DNA of 64,000 bases from Lelliottia jeotgali (GCA_002271215.1 CP018628.1:744001-808000), one strand, 5' to 3'. Shown: positions 47,366 through 58,183, counted from the stretch's first letter. Numbers and translations: made by a program. The notes: generated by a model not told the origin, from the letters alone.

Positions 47366-48562
47366 TTATCCCGCACTCATCGCATCGCCTAAATGGAAAA
47401 TTGGCAGATACATTGCCACCACCAGTGTTCCGATAATGATGCCTGTCACAATTAACAGCAGTGGTTCTAACAGCGACGCGAGATTATCTGCATGCTGGAA
47501 TGTTTGTTCATTATGATGATGAGCTAGATTTGCCAGCATCGTATCCAGTGAGCCAGAAACCTCACCTGTTCGCACAAGCTGAATGCAGAGAGGGGTGAAA
47601 ATTCGCGCTTCACTGAGTGAGGACCCAATTGGTGCTCCTTGCGCCACCCGCTCCCTGGCACCCCGCAGTGCTTCTTGCCAGAATATGCCCGCAACCGATT
47701 CTTCTGCACTTTCCAGCCCCTGTAAGAAGGCGATCCCAGCCTGTTGGGTTAGCGATAACACGGTAAATATTTGGCTTAGTTTTTGTCCGCGTACCAACAC
47801 TCCCATAACAGGTAGACGCAAAACCAGACGCTGACTAAAACGCTGCCAGCGTGGGTGGTATCGTAAGCCACGCATCATGAATGCCGGAAACAGCATCACG
47901 AAGAATAGAGCAATGATGTGCTGATGGACGAAGTCAGCAAACCCCATTACCAATTGTGTTAGCAAAGGGAGGGGCGTATTGAACGTTTGATAGATGGCGG
48001 CGAATTCGGGTAACACTAATGTCACCATCGCCAGCACCACAACCACCGCGAGGGCCAGAATGATCAGCGGATAACGCAGGGCCTTTTTGACTTTCATACT
48101 GAGCAATTGCTGTGATTTTTGCTGCTGAGCCAACTGACTACAGCACTCTTCCAGTTTTCCGGTCAGTTCTCCGGTTTTCATCATTGAGATATAAAGCGGA
48201 GGAAATACCTCAGGCCATTTTTTCAGGGCTTCAGAGAATGCGCAGCCTGCGCTGAGATCGTTCGCAAGTCTGGCTAAAAGCGCCTGCCATTGTTTCATCG
48301 GATGTTGATCAGCCAGCATTTGCAGGCTGTAGGCGAGTGTAAGCCCGGCCTGAAGCAGCGCGGCAAGTTGGCGGAAAATCTCATAGCAATGTTGAGGCTG
48401 CCATTTCTTCAGCATAAGCGTGCGAGACAGTGACAGCGGGCAAAGTGCCTCATATGACAACTGACTAAAGGCTGCTTCTCGATTCACCGCCCAAAGGGTG
48501 CCTTGCTGAAGTTCCCCCTGTAAGGTGAGGGCGCGCCAGCGCCAGAGATGATTAGCAGCCAT
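47366..48562 (-). CDS. hofC: Type IV pilus assembly inner membrane protein HofC
   Basis: HofC is the PilC/GspF-type platform protein of a type IV pilus assembly system. The 398-residue protein has two T2SSF repeat regions (about 65-190 and 265-390) and about three membrane helices (for example LIILALAVVVVLAMVTLV). Its start overlaps the end of hofB by 11 bases. In E. coli K-12 these genes are poorly expressed. Here they are intact. Confidence 0.92.
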   Translation of the reverse strand: MAANHLWRWRALTLQGELQQGTLWAVNREAAFSQLSYEALCPLSLSRTLMLKKWQPQHCYEIFRQLAALLQAGLTLAYSLQMLADQHPMKQWQALLARLANDLSAGCAFSEALKKWPEVFPPLYISMMKTGELTGKLEECCSQLAQQQKSQQLLSMKVKKALRYPLIILALAVVVVLAMVTLVLPEFAAIYQTFNTPLPLLTQLVMGFADFVHQHIIALFFVMLFPAFMMRGLRYHPRWQRFSQRLVLRLPVMGVLVRGQKLSQIFTVLSLTQQAGIAFLQGLESAEESVAGIFWQEALRGARERVAQGAPIGSSLSEARIFTPLCIQLVRTGEVSGSLDTMLANLAHHHNEQTFQHADNLASLLEPLLLIVTGIIIGTLVVAMYLPIFHLGDAMSAG

Positions 48563-49934
48563 CGGGCAACCCCAAAACGCGGACTATCTCTTTCAGAGTG
48601 GTATGTCCTTGTTCCACTGCCATGCAGCCATGTTCGAAGAGCGTGGTCATGCCTGTCCCCCTTGCTGTGAGGTCTATCTCTTCAATCGACGTACCGCTAG
48701 CTATCGCCTGACGAATATCACTGTTGACCGAGAGCACTTCAAACAGAGCGACGCGACCATAAAAGCCGTGATAACAGCGATCGCAGCCTACCGGTTGCCA
48801 GTGAGGAAGTTCACGTGGCCAGACGGTCTTAGGCAATTTTGCTTTCATCTCACCCTCTTTTCGACAATGAATGCACAGGCGGCGTACCAGCCTTTGCGCT
48901 ACCACCAGCGTCAGGGCAGATGACACCATCCAGCGGGCAACACCCATCTGCTGCAATCGTATCAATGTCTCGGTGGTGGAGTTGGTGTGCAATGTTGAGA
49001 GCACCAAATGCCCCGTCTGGGCGGCATTGATGGCGATTTCAGCCGTTTCACCATCGCGTATTTCGCCCACCATGATGATGTCCGGGTCCTGGCGTAGCAG
49101 TGCTCGAAGCACGCTTTGAAACGTCAGCCCTGCTCGTGGATTGATTTGTGTTTGGTTCAACCCTGCGAGAGGGATCTCTACCGGATCTTCTACACTACAA
49201 ATATTCACGTCCTGAGCGTTTAGGGCTTGCAGTGCACTGTAGAGCGTGACGGTTTTTCCACTCCCGGTCGGGCCGGTCACCAATAAAAGTCCTTGCGGCT
49301 GATAAAGTGCTTCTGCAAAAAGCATCCGTTGGGAATCAGTCATGCCTAATGCGCCAAGTTCCAGTGCCTGTTGCACTTGATGAAGTAAACGCAAAACGAT
49401 TTTTTCGCCCCCGCGACAAGGGAGCGTGGCGATACGAAAAGAGACTGCACTGCCCGTCAACTCAACGGTAAATTGACCATCCTGCGGCAGGCGGCGTTCT
49501 GCAATATCCAGTTCACCCAGTACCTTCAGCCGAGCAATGAGCGTCGTCGCTAACGCTGCTGTTAACGGGGGTTGTGGATACAGCACGCCATCAATACGTA
49601 AGCGGATTTGCCAACTCTCCCCGGCAGGCTCGATATGGATATCGGACGCGCGCTGACTCAGCGCCTGCTTAAGCGTGCGGTTAAGAATATCGACAGCGGA
49701 GCTGACGGGAGTGGTTATCGGTAAATGTGCCTGGGATGATGTCTGCTGATATTTCTCCATCCGCTCTTTCGTCCAGCATTCAATATCAATCCGCTTTTGC
49801 GTGGCGAAGCGCAGAGCCTCCATCATCTGTGATGCTGGAGTGTCCAGCACGGCAATACTGACCATTTCATCGTTATTGCTTAATAGCAATGCATGATGGC
49901 GCTGGCACAGCAGCATCAGTTGTTCTGAATTCAT
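48552..49934 (-). CDS. hofB: Type IV pilus assembly ATPase HofB
   Basis: HofB is a GspE/PilB-type ATPase that powers pilin assembly. The 460-residue protein has Walker A GPTGSGKT near 220-230, the Asp-box and Walker B segments (PDIIMVGEIRDGETA, near 290) and a cysteine pair region (CIHC...CDRCY) likely binding zinc. It lies between ppdD (12 bases upstream) and hofC (overlapping), forming ppdD-hofB-hofC. The retraction ATPase pilT is not in this window. Confidence 0.93.
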   Translation of the reverse strand: MNSEQLMLLCQRHHALLLSNNDEMVSIAVLDTPASQMMEALRFATQKRIDIECWTKERMEKYQQTSSQAHLPITTPVSSAVDILNRTLKQALSQRASDIHIEPAGESWQIRLRIDGVLYPQPPLTAALATTLIARLKVLGELDIAERRLPQDGQFTVELTGSAVSFRIATLPCRGGEKIVLRLLHQVQQALELGALGMTDSQRMLFAEALYQPQGLLLVTGPTGSGKTVTLYSALQALNAQDVNICSVEDPVEIPLAGLNQTQINPRAGLTFQSVLRALLRQDPDIIMVGEIRDGETAEIAINAAQTGHLVLSTLHTNSTTETLIRLQQMGVARWMVSSALTLVVAQRLVRRLCIHCRKEGEMKAKLPKTVWPRELPHWQPVGCDRCYHGFYGRVALFEVLSVNSDIRQAIASGTSIEEIDLTARGTGMTTLFEHGCMAVEQGHTTLKEIVRVLGLPDGC

Positions 49935-49946
49935 CGTCCGCCCCTT

Positions 49947-50384
49947 TTATTTATTGTCGAAGCGAAAAACATCTTCACACGCTTGTTTCAGGGCGCTGTC
50001 ATTAGCGATATTGCAGTCTCGAGTCCAGCCGGTTATCCCGTTTCCGTCGTTCCAGATTGGGGCTAAAACCACTTCCAGACCGTTCAGACTCTCCTGACCT
50101 GTCAGAGCTACTGAGCCTTTGGCGACGCTCATCGCTGAGGTGTAACGCGTTGTTGTCGGTGAGGAAATCCCGTTGGTTCCACCATCGCAGCTATCGACAC
50201 CGCCATGATCGAGCGCGCAAAGTTCTATAGCTGTGCGATAGGGCATAAAGGTTTGCAACATATCCGTCAGTGCGGCTTTGCGAAGATAGTTCTGGTATGC
50301 GGGCACGCCGATGGCGCTGAGAATCGCGATAATGCCAATGACCACCATTAGCTCAATGAGGGTAAATCCTTGTTGTCTGTTCAT
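49947..50384 (-). CDS. ppdD: Type IV major prepilin PpdD
   Basis: PpdD is the major pilin subunit, processed by a prepilin peptidase. The ATG at 50384 has AAGGAG five bases upstream and gives 145 residues. An upstream start at 50411 was rejected. The prepilin motif MNRQQG|FTLIELMVVIG is perfect, with cleavage after G6, followed by a hydrophobic helix. Four cysteines in the C-terminal domain (in ELCAL, DSCDG, DCNI and QACED) probably form two disulfides. Confidence 0.95.
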   Translation of the reverse strand: MNRQQGFTLIELMVVIGIIAILSAIGVPAYQNYLRKAALTDMLQTFMPYRTAIELCALDHGGVDSCDGGTNGISSPTTTRYTSAMSVAKGSVALTGQESLNGLEVVLAPIWNDGNGITGWTRDCNIANDSALKQACEDVFRFDNK

Positions 50385-50539
50385 GTCTGCTCCTTGGGTT
50401 TCGTGGCGCAACTGTGGCAGTGCGCGAAAGTAAAAACGAGGAGCAATAAGGAGATTGTGAAGGGAGGTTCAGAGGATTTTAAAGCAGTTGCATGAAGGCA
50501 TAAAAATTTTGCGAGAAGCGCCGTAAACGGTGGATTAAC

Positions 50540-50566
50540 TTCGCTCTCCCGGTAGAAGAGAGCGAA
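50540..50566. terminator. Hairpin between nadC and ppdD
   Basis: TTCGCTCTC and GAGAGCGAA form a perfect 9-base stem with a 9-base loop, 11 bases past the nadC stop in the direction of nadC transcription. There is no T-run on the minus strand, so termination is probable but not certain. Confidence 0.5.
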
Positions 50567-50576
50567 GAATCACGTA

Positions 50577-52117
<1,541 letters not shown>

Positions 52118-52121
<4 letters not shown>

Positions 52122-52972
52122 CGTTGTTTACCATGCTACTGGTGATGATCGCTGAACGGTTATTTAAACTGGGCGAGCACTGGCATTTGGATCACCGGAT
52201 GGAAGTATTCTTCCGCCGGATTAAACATTTTTCGATGCTGCGCACCCTCCTGATGACCGCTGTGGTGATGGGCGTGGTATTTCTGTTGCTGCGTGCGCTG
52301 CATGGCCTCTTTTTCAACGTGCCGCTGCTGGTAGTGTGGATCTTGCTTGGCGTACTGTGTATCGGTGCCGGAAAAGTGCGGTTGCACTATCATGCCTATC
52401 TGAAAGCCGCATCGCGTGACGATAGCCACGCGCGTGGCGCGATGGCGAGCGAACTGACGCTTATTCACGGCGTGCCGCCGGACTGCAATGAGCGCGATTA
52501 TCTGCGCGAGCTACAAAATGCGCTGCTTTGGATCAACTTCCGCTATTATCTCGCGCCGCTGTTCTGGTTTGTCGTGGGCGGCCCGTGGGGCCCGGTGTTC
52601 CTGATGGGATACGCTTTCTTACGCGCCTGGCAGACCTGGCTGGCGCGCTATCTGACACCGCACGAGCGTCTGCTGTCGGGCATCGACGCGATTTTACACG
52701 TGCTGGACTGGCTGCCGGTTCGTCTGGTCGGTGTGGTCTATGCCTTAATCGGTCACGGCGAAAAAGCACTTCCGGCGTGGTTTGCCTCCCTGGCCGATCG
52801 TCATACTTCTCAGTATCAGGTGCTGACGCGCCTGGCTCAGTTCTCACTGGCGCGTGAACCACACACGGATAAAGTCGAAACCCCGAAAGCGGCGGTGTCG
52901 ATGGCGAAGAAAACTTCGTTTGTGATTGTGGTGCTGGTGGCGTTACTGACCATTTACGGCACGCTGGTGTAA
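52118..52972 (+). CDS. ampE: Inner membrane protein AmpE
   Basis: AmpE is a membrane protein co-expressed with AmpD. It has been suggested to sense beta-lactam stress, but its role is not settled. The 284-residue protein has about four hydrophobic segments (for example [16 protein letters not shown] near 46-62, [18 protein letters not shown] near 68-86 and a C-terminal TM helix near 264-284). The conserved [14 protein letters not shown] segment (about 154-167) is intact. An intrinsic terminator lies 37 bases past its stop, inside the end of the converging GH43 gene. Confidence 0.94.
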
Positions 52973-52990
52973 GCCAGCGCACCGCATTCC

Positions 52991-53941
52991 TCAATACGTA
53001 TCCGCAGGCGGGATGCCAAAATCAGGCATCCCGTTTTTGTCCCAGCGAACTAACTTCAGGCGGGTATGACGATTCGGATCGTAAAGCGGATCGCCTTCAA
53101 TTTCTGTGTAGTTTCGTGCGTGATACACCAGCACATCTTCGCCGTCCGGCGTTTGCGTAAAGCTGTTGTGCCCTGGCCCGTACTGGCGATTTTCGTAGCT
53201 GGTGGTAAACACCGGTCGCGGTGCTTTGTGCCAGTTGGCTGGATTGCGCGGATCGGCGCTTTTATCAATCCACAATAGCCCCATGCAGTAGTTCTCATCC
53301 GTCGCGCTGGCAGAGTAGCTGATAAATAGCGTATTGCTATGCTCCAGCACCGCCGGGCCTTCGTTGACCCAAAACCCCCGACATTCCCAGTCGTATTCCG
53401 GTTTGCTGAGCATGATGGGCTCACCTTTAAGCGTCCACGGGTTTTCCATTTCGCACAGATAGAGATTGGAGTTACCGGAAATATGGGGTGCTTTTTGCGC
53501 CCACAGATACCAACGTTTGCCCTGATGCACGAAGGTGGTGGCATCGAGCGCAAACGTATCAAACGGCGTGACGATTTGTCCTTTTTCGACCCACTTCCCA
53601 CTCAGCGGGTCGCTGTCTGCGCATTCCAGCGCGAACATCCGGTGCTGGAACATATTCAGTTGGTCGAGAGCTTGGGTGCGCGCGGCGGCAAAGTAGATGT
53701 ACCACTTGCCGTCAATGTAATGCAGTTCCGGCGCCCAGATCAGCTCACTCATCGGGCCGGTATCCGGTTTACGCCAGACCACCACTTCTTCTGCGCTACG
53801 TAACCCTTCCAGCGAGTCGGCGCGACGGATCTCCAGCCGGTCGTACTCTGGTACTGAGGCGATGAAATAATAAAGCCCGTCGTGATGCAGAATATACGGG
53901 TCGGCACGTTGTTCGATAAACGGGTTTGGCCAGTGACGCAT
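52991..53941 (-). CDS. Glycoside hydrolase family 43 (arabinosidase/xylosidase-like)
   Basis: I recognise this as a five-bladed beta-propeller GH43-type glycosidase. Such enzymes release arabinose or xylose from oligosaccharides. The 316-residue protein has no signal peptide, so it should act in the cytoplasm on an imported substrate. Candidate catalytic residues are D14 (QRADPY), D133 (ALDATTF) and E194 (VNEGPA), the usual Asp/Asp/Glu triad, with YGPGHNSF at 254-261 typical of the family. The neighbouring symporter, 10 bases upstream, suggests an operon for a short pentoside. The natural substrate is not predictable here. As I recall, E. coli K-12 lacks the gene at this site. Confidence 0.88.
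   Translation of the reverse strand: MRHWPNPFIEQRADPYILHHDGLYYFIASVPEYDRLEIRRADSLEGLRSAEEVVVWRKPDTGPMSELIWAPELHYIDGKWYIYFAAARTQALDQLNMFQHRMFALECADSDPLSGKWVEKGQIVTPFDTFALDATTFVHQGKRWYLWAQKAPHISGNSNLYLCEMENPWTLKGEPIMLSKPEYDWECRGFWVNEGPAVLEHSNTLFISYSASATDENYCMGLLWIDKSADPRNPANWHKAPRPVFTTSYENRQYGPGHNSFTQTPDGEDVLVYHARNYTEIEGDPLYDPNRHTRLKLVRWDKNGMPDFGIPPADTY
53009..53038 (+). terminator. ampE terminator embedded in the GH43 gene
   Basis: CGGGATGCC and GGCATCCCG form a perfect 9-base stem with a 7-base loop, followed by TTTTT on the plus strand. It lies inside the last codons of the converging glycosidase gene and is oriented to terminate ampDE. Confidence 0.85.
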
Positions 53942-53951
53942 AGGGCTTTCC

Positions 53952-55349
53952 TTATTTAGTCTCTACAGCTTTGAGTTCCTGGTAATCATTCAGCTCGCGA
54001 TAGTTATTACGGCGCTTTTCCAGGTCCTCCTGGATCTGCTTCATCATTTCGCGGTCAACTTTCAGCAGGCGAACCACGCCAGCAGTAATCAAATAACCCA
54101 CGCCCGGAATGATGGTAAACAGCAGGACAATCCCGTTAGTGGCATCGGCGCTTTGTGCTTTTGCTCCGGAATCATAACCGTACCAGGAGAGCAGGAATCC
54201 AACCATTGCACCGGCAATCGCCAGCCCGAGTTTGAGGAAGAAGATATTGCCGGAAAAACTGATCCCGGTGATGCGTTTCCCGGTTTTCCACTCACCGTAG
54301 TCGTCCACATCCGCCATCAGCGACCAGTGCAGCGGGGAAGGGATCTGATGCAGAATATTGAGCAGGAAATAGAGTACGACGATGGTGGTCGTGGCTTTCG
54401 GGTCGAAGAAGTAGAACGCGCAGGAGAAAATCGCCAGTGCGATATTGGTCCAGAAGAACACTTTCAGCTTACACCAGCGGTCGGTCAGGGTTTTCGCGAA
54501 AATACTGCCGAGCATCATGCCCACCACGCCGAGGCTGATAAACAGGGTGGCGAAATGGGTGCTTTGTCCCATTACCCAGGTGACGTAATACATAGTCGCC
54601 GCCATGCGGATAAAGCCCGGACAGACGTTGCACAGGGTCAGCAGCAGGATGCGCACCCACTGATCGTTCTTCCACACATCTTTCAGATCGTTTTTCAGCT
54701 CATCATTGGTTTGCACCGCAGGGCGAATACGTTCCCGCACGGTCGAGAAACTGAACAGGAACATGCAAGTACCAATCAGCGCCAGCACGGTCATCGCCAT
54801 TTGATAACCTTTGGCTTTGTCGTCGCCGCCAAAATACTCCACCATTGGCAGCAGCGTTAACGAGAGCAGCAGCGTGGCAATCCCGACCATTACAAAGCGG
54901 TACGACTGACAGGCCACGCGCTCTTTAGGGTCGTTGGTGATCACTCCGCCCAGCGAGCAGTATGGGATGTTAATTGCCGTGTAGGTGAGAGACAGCAGGA
55001 AGTAAGTGACAAACGCATAGATAACTTTGCTGTTGTAAGTCCACTCTGGGGTGGTGAACATCAGGATGCTGAACAGAGCATAGGGGAAGGCAATCCACAG
55101 CAGCCATGGACGAAATCGACCATATTTACTGCGGGTGCGATCGGCAATCGCGCCCATTATCGGGTCGGTGATGGCATCGATGACCCGCACTGACAGCAGC
55201 AGTACGCCGACCAGTGCCGGTGCCAGCCCAAAGATATCCGTATAAAAATAGTTAACAAACAACATGATGGCGCCAAAGATGATATTGCATCCCGCGTCGC
55301 CCATCCCATAGCCGATCTTTTCTTTTACTGACAGCTTATTGTTATCCAT
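53952..55349 (-). CDS. GPH-family sugar:cation symporter
   Basis: This is a 12-helix symporter of the glycoside-pentoside-hexuronide:cation family (MelB/XynP-like). The start MDNNKLSVKEKIGYGMGDAG at 55349 gives 465 residues with a GGAGA ribosome site. A longer 518-residue frame starting at 55508 was rejected because its N-terminus is unrelated and overlaps the aroP hairpin. Family features are the N-terminal GYGMGDAG, the cation-site region near DAITDPIMGAIADRTRSKYGRFRPW (the DPxxG and RxxxGRxRP motifs) and the DDYGEWKTGKR loop (about 347-357). It is the likely importer for the GH43 substrate. Confidence 0.9.
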   Translation of the reverse strand: MDNNKLSVKEKIGYGMGDAGCNIIFGAIMLFVNYFYTDIFGLAPALVGVLLLSVRVIDAITDPIMGAIADRTRSKYGRFRPWLLWIAFPYALFSILMFTTPEWTYNSKVIYAFVTYFLLSLTYTAINIPYCSLGGVITNDPKERVACQSYRFVMVGIATLLLSLTLLPMVEYFGGDDKAKGYQMAMTVLALIGTCMFLFSFSTVRERIRPAVQTNDELKNDLKDVWKNDQWVRILLLTLCNVCPGFIRMAATMYYVTWVMGQSTHFATLFISLGVVGMMLGSIFAKTLTDRWCKLKVFFWTNIALAIFSCAFYFFDPKATTTIVVLYFLLNILHQIPSPLHWSLMADVDDYGEWKTGKRITGISFSGNIFFLKLGLAIAGAMVGFLLSWYGYDSGAKAQSADATNGIVLLFTIIPGVGYLITAGVVRLLKVDREMMKQIQEDLEKRRNNYRELNDYQELKAVETK

Positions 55350-55473
55350 CGACAGATCTCCGAGTTTCGGTATGGAGAGAATTATTCGCTGGCGAAGGAA
55401 TATATGCGTTGCAGGATAAGGGCGGTGATATGGATGAAATGGCTGTTGGTGAGAATTTGTGAGGCAGGTAACA

Positions 55474-55502
55474 CGCTCTGTGCCGCAATCGGGCACAGAG
55501 CG
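55474..55502 (-). terminator. Hairpin downstream of aroP
   Basis: CGCTCTGTGC and GCACAGAGCG form a 10-base stem, 8 bases past the aroP stop on the minus strand. No strong T-run follows, so it may be a terminator or a stabilising structure. It also precedes the symporter gene by about 120 bases. Confidence 0.6.
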
Positions 55503-55510
55503 AGACACGA

Positions 55511-56881
55511 TTAATGCGCTTTTACGGTTTTGGCATTTTTCTGTTTAAACATGTAGCCCACACCCAGTATCGCAATCCACACCGGGATCAGATACACGGA
55601 GATGGCCATGCCTGGGGTGATCAGCATGATGACCAGTACCGCCGCCATAAAGACCAGGCAGACCCAGTTGCCGAGTGGATAAAGCAGGGCCGGGAAGCGG
55701 GTTTTCACACCTTGTTTCTGCTTGGCGCGACGGAATTTAATGTGCGCCAGGCTGATCATCGCCCAGTTGATCACCAGTGCGGAGACCACAAGTGCCATCA
55801 GCAAACCAAAGGCAGATTCCGGTGCCAGGTAGTTAATCAGTACGCACAGTGCGGTGACCAGCGCGGAAACCATAATGGAGTTCACCGGTACGCCACGTTT
55901 ATCCACGTTAAGCAGCGCTTTTGGCGCGTTGCCCTGCTGAGCCAGGCCGAACAGCATACGGCTGTTGCAGTATACGCAACTGTTATAGACGGATAGCGCA
56001 GCGGTCAGCACCACGATGTTCAGCGCGTTCGCCACAAAAGTGTCGCCCAGTTCATGGAAGATCAATACGAACGGACTGGTGTCTGCGGTCACGCGCGTCC
56101 ACGGCAGCAGGGAAAGCAGAACCGCCAGGGAGCCCACATAGAAAATCAGAATACGGTAGATAACCTGGTTGGTGGCTTTCGGGATGCTCTGCTCAGGATT
56201 ATCGGCTTCAGCTGCGGTAATACCCACCAACTCCAGCCCACCGAACGAGAACATAATGATCGCCATCATCATCACCAGACCGGTCATGCCGTGAGGCAGG
56301 AACCCGCCTTGCTCCCACAGGTTACGCACAGTGGCCTGCGGGCCGCCGTTGCCGCTGAACAGCAGCCAGCCGCCGAAGATGATCATCGCGACCACGGCGA
56401 TGACTTTGATAATGGCAAACCAGAACTCCATCTCACCAAACACTTTAACGTTGGTCAGGTTGATGGCGTTGATGATCACGAAGAAGGCCGCCGCTGAAGC
56501 CCAGGTAGGGATCTCCGGATACCAGAACTGAATGTACTTACCGACGGCAGTCAGTTCCGCCATGGCAACCAGAACGTACAGGACCCAGTAGTTCCAGCCC
56601 GATGCGAAACCGGCAAAGCTGCCCCAGTATTTGTAGGCAAAGTGGCTAAAGGAGCCTGCTACCGGCTCTTCAACGACCATTTCGCCCAGCTGGCGCATAA
56701 TAAGGAAGGCAATAAAGCCTGCGATGGCGTAACCCAGAATAATGCCCGGACCTGCCGACTGAATGACGGATGCGCTGCCCAGAAACAGGCCGGTACCGAT
56801 AGCGCCACCCAACGCGATGAGCTGTATATGGCGGTTTTTAAGGCCGCGCTTTAGCTGATCGCCATGCTGTTGAGCTTCCAT
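55511..56881 (-). CDS. aroP: Aromatic amino acid permease AroP
   Basis: AroP imports phenylalanine, tyrosine and tryptophan with protons. The 456-residue protein, one less than in E. coli, belongs to the amino acid-polyamine-organocation family. The conserved ALGGAIGTGLFLGS motif in helix 1 lies at about 23-36 and FSFGGLELVGITAAEA near 209-224. About twelve hydrophobic helices are seen. Candidate TyrR boxes lie 40-80 bases upstream. It diverges from pdhR. Confidence 0.95.
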   Translation of the reverse strand: MEAQQHGDQLKRGLKNRHIQLIALGGAIGTGLFLGSASVIQSAGPGIILGYAIAGFIAFLIMRQLGEMVVEEPVAGSFSHFAYKYWGSFAGFASGWNYWVLYVLVAMAELTAVGKYIQFWYPEIPTWASAAAFFVIINAINLTNVKVFGEMEFWFAIIKVIAVVAMIIFGGWLLFSGNGGPQATVRNLWEQGGFLPHGMTGLVMMMAIIMFSFGGLELVGITAAEADNPEQSIPKATNQVIYRILIFYVGSLAVLLSLLPWTRVTADTSPFVLIFHELGDTFVANALNIVVLTAALSVYNSCVYCNSRMLFGLAQQGNAPKALLNVDKRGVPVNSIMVSALVTALCVLINYLAPESAFGLLMALVVSALVINWAMISLAHIKFRRAKQKQGVKTRFPALLYPLGNWVCLVFMAAVLVIMLITPGMAISVYLIPVWIAILGVGYMFKQKNAKTVKAH

Positions 56882-56923
56882 TTGAAACCTCGTGTGTGGT
56901 TGTTATGTTCACGCTCTGGCGTG

Positions 56924-56964
56924 TGTAATTATGAAAGTCCATTTTCTGTATTTATTTCTTTACG
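56924..56964 (-). promoter_or_regulatory. Candidate TyrR box pair of aroP
   Basis: A box TGTATT-N6-TTTACG at 56947-56964 fits the TyrR consensus TGTAAA-N6-TTTACA with three mismatches. A weaker partner starts TGTAAT at 56924-56941. The centres are 23 bases apart, the spacing of strong/weak TyrR box pairs in E. coli. A separate palindrome CGGTTAAGTTAACCG lies just beyond, at 56963-56977. Confidence 0.5.
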
Positions 56965-57324
56965 GTTAAGTTAACCGAAAAAATCGGAGATGGCTTCCGT
57001 TGACGCCAGAATAGTGGTAAGCGCCCGCGAATGCACCTGCTTTATGAAGGGATGTGGATCGCTTGAATAAAAAGAAAGCATTTGTAAATAGTGCCGATTC
57101 ACTCCCGTACCCAACCTATAGAATAAAAATGCTCCATAAGTGGGCTAATTTTCATTATTTACCTTGTTGAATCGCTTCAGATTGCAAATTCCCTCGTTTC
57201 AATATGGTTAAAACACCCTCTTTAGTAGTAACCAGTTCATTTGTGCAAAGTTACATTTCTGAAACGTTATTTCTGTAAGGTTGTTAAAATGTGCAGGGTT
57301 TACTGATTTCAATCAAAACCAAGA
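56965..57324. other. aroP-pdhR divergent intergenic region
   Basis: No gene is seen. The stretch is AT-rich and must hold the aroP promoter(s). A sequence ATGTGCAGGGTTTACTGAT near 57290-57308 sits where the E. coli pdhR CRP site lies and resembles it only weakly. Confidence 0.5.
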
Positions 57325-57353
57325 TGGACAGAAGGTGAATACTTTGTTACTTT
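57325..57353 (+). promoter_or_regulatory. pdhR promoter
   Basis: A -35 TGGACA (57325-57330) and a -10 TACTTT (57348-57353) are spaced 17 bases apart. The predicted start near 57360 places the PdhR operator at about +11 to +27, as known in E. coli. Confidence 0.7.
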
Positions 57354-57369
57354 AGCGATACGAACATGA

Positions 57370-57386
57370 AATTGGTAAGACCAATT
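57370..57386 (+). promoter_or_regulatory. PdhR operator
   Basis: AATTGGTAAGACCAATT is a perfect match to the PdhR binding site consensus and is palindromic. PdhR bound here represses the pdhR-aceE-aceF-lpd operon until pyruvate releases it. Confidence 0.93.
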
Positions 57387-57418
57387 TACTCCGGGCAAAA
57401 AGGCGTAAGACAGGGAAT

Positions 57419-58183
57419 ATGGCCTACAGCAAAATTCGCCAACCAAAACTATCGGATGTGATAGAGCAGCAGCTGGAGTTTTTAATCCTCGAAGGGACTC
57501 TGCGCCCCGGTGAAAAACTCCCGCCTGAACGCGAACTGGCAAAACAGTTCGACGTTTCTCGTCCCTCTCTGCGCGAGGCAATTCAACGTCTCGAAGCGAA
57601 GGGCTTGCTGCTTCGTCGTCAGGGCGGTGGAACTTTTGTGCAAAACAGCCTGTGGCAGAGCTTCAGCGATCCGCTGGTAGAGCTTCTATCTGACCACCCA
57701 GAATCCCAGTTTGACCTGCTTGAAACCCGTCACGCGCTTGAGGGCATCGCTGCATATTACGCGGCCCTGCGCAGCAATGATGAAGATCGTGAACGTATTT
57801 GCGAGCTTCATCAGGCCATTGAACGGGCCCAGCAGTCAGGCGATCTCGACGCCGAGTCCGATGCCGTCGTCCAGTATCAAATTGCCGTCACCGAAGCGGC
57901 GCACAATGTGGTGCTGCTCCATCTGCTTCGCTGCATGGAGCCGATGCTGGCCCAGAATGTTCGACAAAATTTTGAATTGTTGTACGCCCGCCGGGAGATG
58001 CTCCCGTTGGTCAGCAACCATCGCACCCGAGTATTCGAGGCGATAATGGCCGGGGAACCGGAGCAGGCGCGTGAAGCGTCGCACCGTCACCTGGCTTTCA
58101 TTGAGGAAATCTTGCTGGACCGCAGCCGTGAACAGAGTCGTCGAGAACGTTCACTTCGCCGCATACAGCAACGAAAGGATTAA
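57419..58183 (+). CDS. pdhR: Pyruvate dehydrogenase complex repressor PdhR
   Basis: PdhR is a GntR-family (FadR-type) repressor that responds to pyruvate and controls the pdh operon and respiratory genes. The 254-residue protein equals the E. coli length. The winged helix ([26 protein letters not shown], split here as about 39-64) is followed by the all-helical FCD effector domain (about 95-230). It is the first gene of its operon. A 242-base leader separates it from aceE. Confidence 0.97.
   Translation: MAYSKIRQPKLSDVIEQQLEFLILEGTLRPGEKLPPERELAKQFDVSRPSLREAIQRLEAKGLLLRRQGGGTFVQNSLWQSFSDPLVELLSDHPESQFDLLETRHALEGIAAYYAALRSNDEDRERICELHQAIERAQQSGDLDAESDAVVQYQIAVTEAAHNVVLLHLLRCMEPMLAQNVRQNFELLYARREMLPLVSNHRTRVFEAIMAGEPEQAREASHRHLAFIEEILLDRSREQSRRERSLRRIQQRKD

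Noticed and set aside
52991..55349. Genomic island or prophage signature around the GH43-symporter pair
   Set aside because: No integrase, transposase, tRNA, attachment-like direct repeat or clear base-composition break was seen. A simple lineage-specific gain or loss is enough.
55350..55508. 53-residue N-terminal extension of the GPH symporter
   Set aside because: The extension is hydrophilic, unrelated to the family and overlaps the hairpin after aroP. The ATG at 55349 has a proper ribosome site.
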